Position numbers and translations under genes: made by a program. Below the pieces are notes generated by a model. That model made no database searches, had not been told where the DNA came from, and saw nothing but the letters and a program-made list of their open reading frames with translations. A stretch of DNA of 6,056 nucleotides from Heritagella caecorum. Lineage in GTDB: Bacteria; Bacillota; Clostridia; Oscillospirales; Acutalibacteraceae. Location: assembly GCA_904419035.1 (NCBI GenBank), contig CAJFQL010000140.1, positions 1 through 6,056 on the forward strand, written 5' to 3'. Below, one piece after another: positions 5,789-6,056 of this stretch. The stretch's first letter is position 1. Each line of letters starts with the position of its first letter.

Positions 5789-5815
5789 CATACTAGCGTA
5801 AGTATGGTTTACGCT
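5789..5815. repeat. Two overlapping inverted repeats at the transcription start, candidate operator
   Basis: CATACT (5789-5794) pairs with AGTATG (5801-5806) across 6 bases, and AGCGTAA (5795-5801) pairs with TTACGCT (5809-5815) across 7 bases. The two palindromes interlock, so only one can form a hairpin at a time. They start two bases after the -10 hexamer and cover the predicted start site, the classic place for a repressor. If the downstream gene is SUF-type, an Rrf2/IscR-like or iron-responsive repressor would be a natural candidate, but this is inference. Confidence 0.5.
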
Positions 5816-5842
5816 TTGATATATACAGAAAGAGGTGTTGAG

Positions 5843-6056
5843 ATGCTTCAAATCGAAAATCTCACCTGGACAGCCCCTGAAGGCGGCCAGGTGCTCAACG
5901 GGGTCGACCTGGTCGTCCCTGATAACAAACTTGTCGTCATTACCGGCCCCAACGGCGGCGGCAAGACCACGCTCGCAAAGCTTATCGCCGGTCTCGAAAA
6001 ACCCGACTCCGGCCGCATCATCCTCGACGGGCAGGACATAACCGAGCTCGACATCA
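5843..6056 (+). CDS. ABC transporter-type ATPase, N-terminal part (possibly SufC-like), runs off the window
   Basis: The first 71 codons of an ABC ATPase; the gene continues past the right edge. The start at 5843 is supported by AGAGGTG (5831-5837) five bases upstream and by the standard opening MLQIENLTW. Walker A is GPNGGGKTT (35-43), followed by LAKLIAGLEKPDSGRIILDG (44-63) and DITELDI (65-71). The Q-loop, signature and Walker B lie outside the window. The GPNGGGKT form together with an early DIT.L.I segment resembles the SufC-like ATPases found with SufB/SufD-type partners in Clostridia, where they energise Fe-S cluster assembly. Other cytoplasmic ABC ATPases cannot be excluded. Codon choice (valine five GTC, one GTG; leucine one CTG of ten) differs from the dicarboxylate operon and resembles the tctC fragment. 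Confidence 0.88.
   Translation, partial: MLQIENLTWTAPEGGQVLNGVDLVVPDNKLVVITGPNGGGKTTLAKLIAGLEKPDSGRIILDGQDITELDI

Noticed and set aside
1..6056. CRISPR array, tRNA/rRNA, insertion sequence or attachment site
   Set aside because: No regularly spaced repeats, cloverleaf, transposase-like frame or terminal inverted repeats with target duplication were seen.

Overview
The window suggests a moderately GC-rich member of the Clostridia, of the gut Oscillospiraceae type. This rests on strong AGGAGG-like ribosome binding sites, GC-rich codon choice broken by AT-rich intergenic stretches, and an ABC ATPase start that resembles the minimal SUF-type ATPases of Clostridia. The assignment is inference, because no taxonomic marker gene is present.

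Positions 1-5009 hold a four-gene plus-strand cluster with short gaps (84, 75 and 46 bases). In order these are: an LDH/MDH-family 2-hydroxyacid dehydrogenase whose specificity residue is Arg (malate-type); a complete malic enzyme; a polytopic permease of the DctM/ion-transporter type; and an Asp/Glu-racemase-like protein. The first three fit together as C4-dicarboxylate uptake and metabolism: the permease brings in a dicarboxylate, malic enzyme makes pyruvate plus CO2 and reduced cofactor, and the dehydrogenase links malate and oxaloacetate. A perfect bidirectional terminator (5029-5064) closes the cluster.

The most unusual object is the fourth gene. Residues 1 to about 216 are an almost complete racemase with both catalytic cysteines. 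From about residue 217 it becomes the C-terminal half of a TctC/Bug-type periplasmic solute-binding protein, with no signal peptide and no first lobe. The join falls in an ATGL motif plausible for both families, and codon choice changes there: valine is GTG in 15 of 22 codons before it and 0 of 9 after it. The GTC/CTC-rich style continues into the last gene of the window. Either a real recombination or deletion made a chimeric gene, or the contig is a misassembly joined near 4551-4562.

Beyond the terminator lie a minus-strand gene for a small four-helix membrane protein of unknown function (5149-5670), which seems to contain two related membrane-hairpin units; an AT-rich divergent intergenic region with a TATAAT promoter and several inverted repeats (5671-5842); and the first 71 codons of an ABC ATPase, possibly SufC-like, running off the right edge. 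No RNA gene, insertion sequence or CRISPR array was seen.
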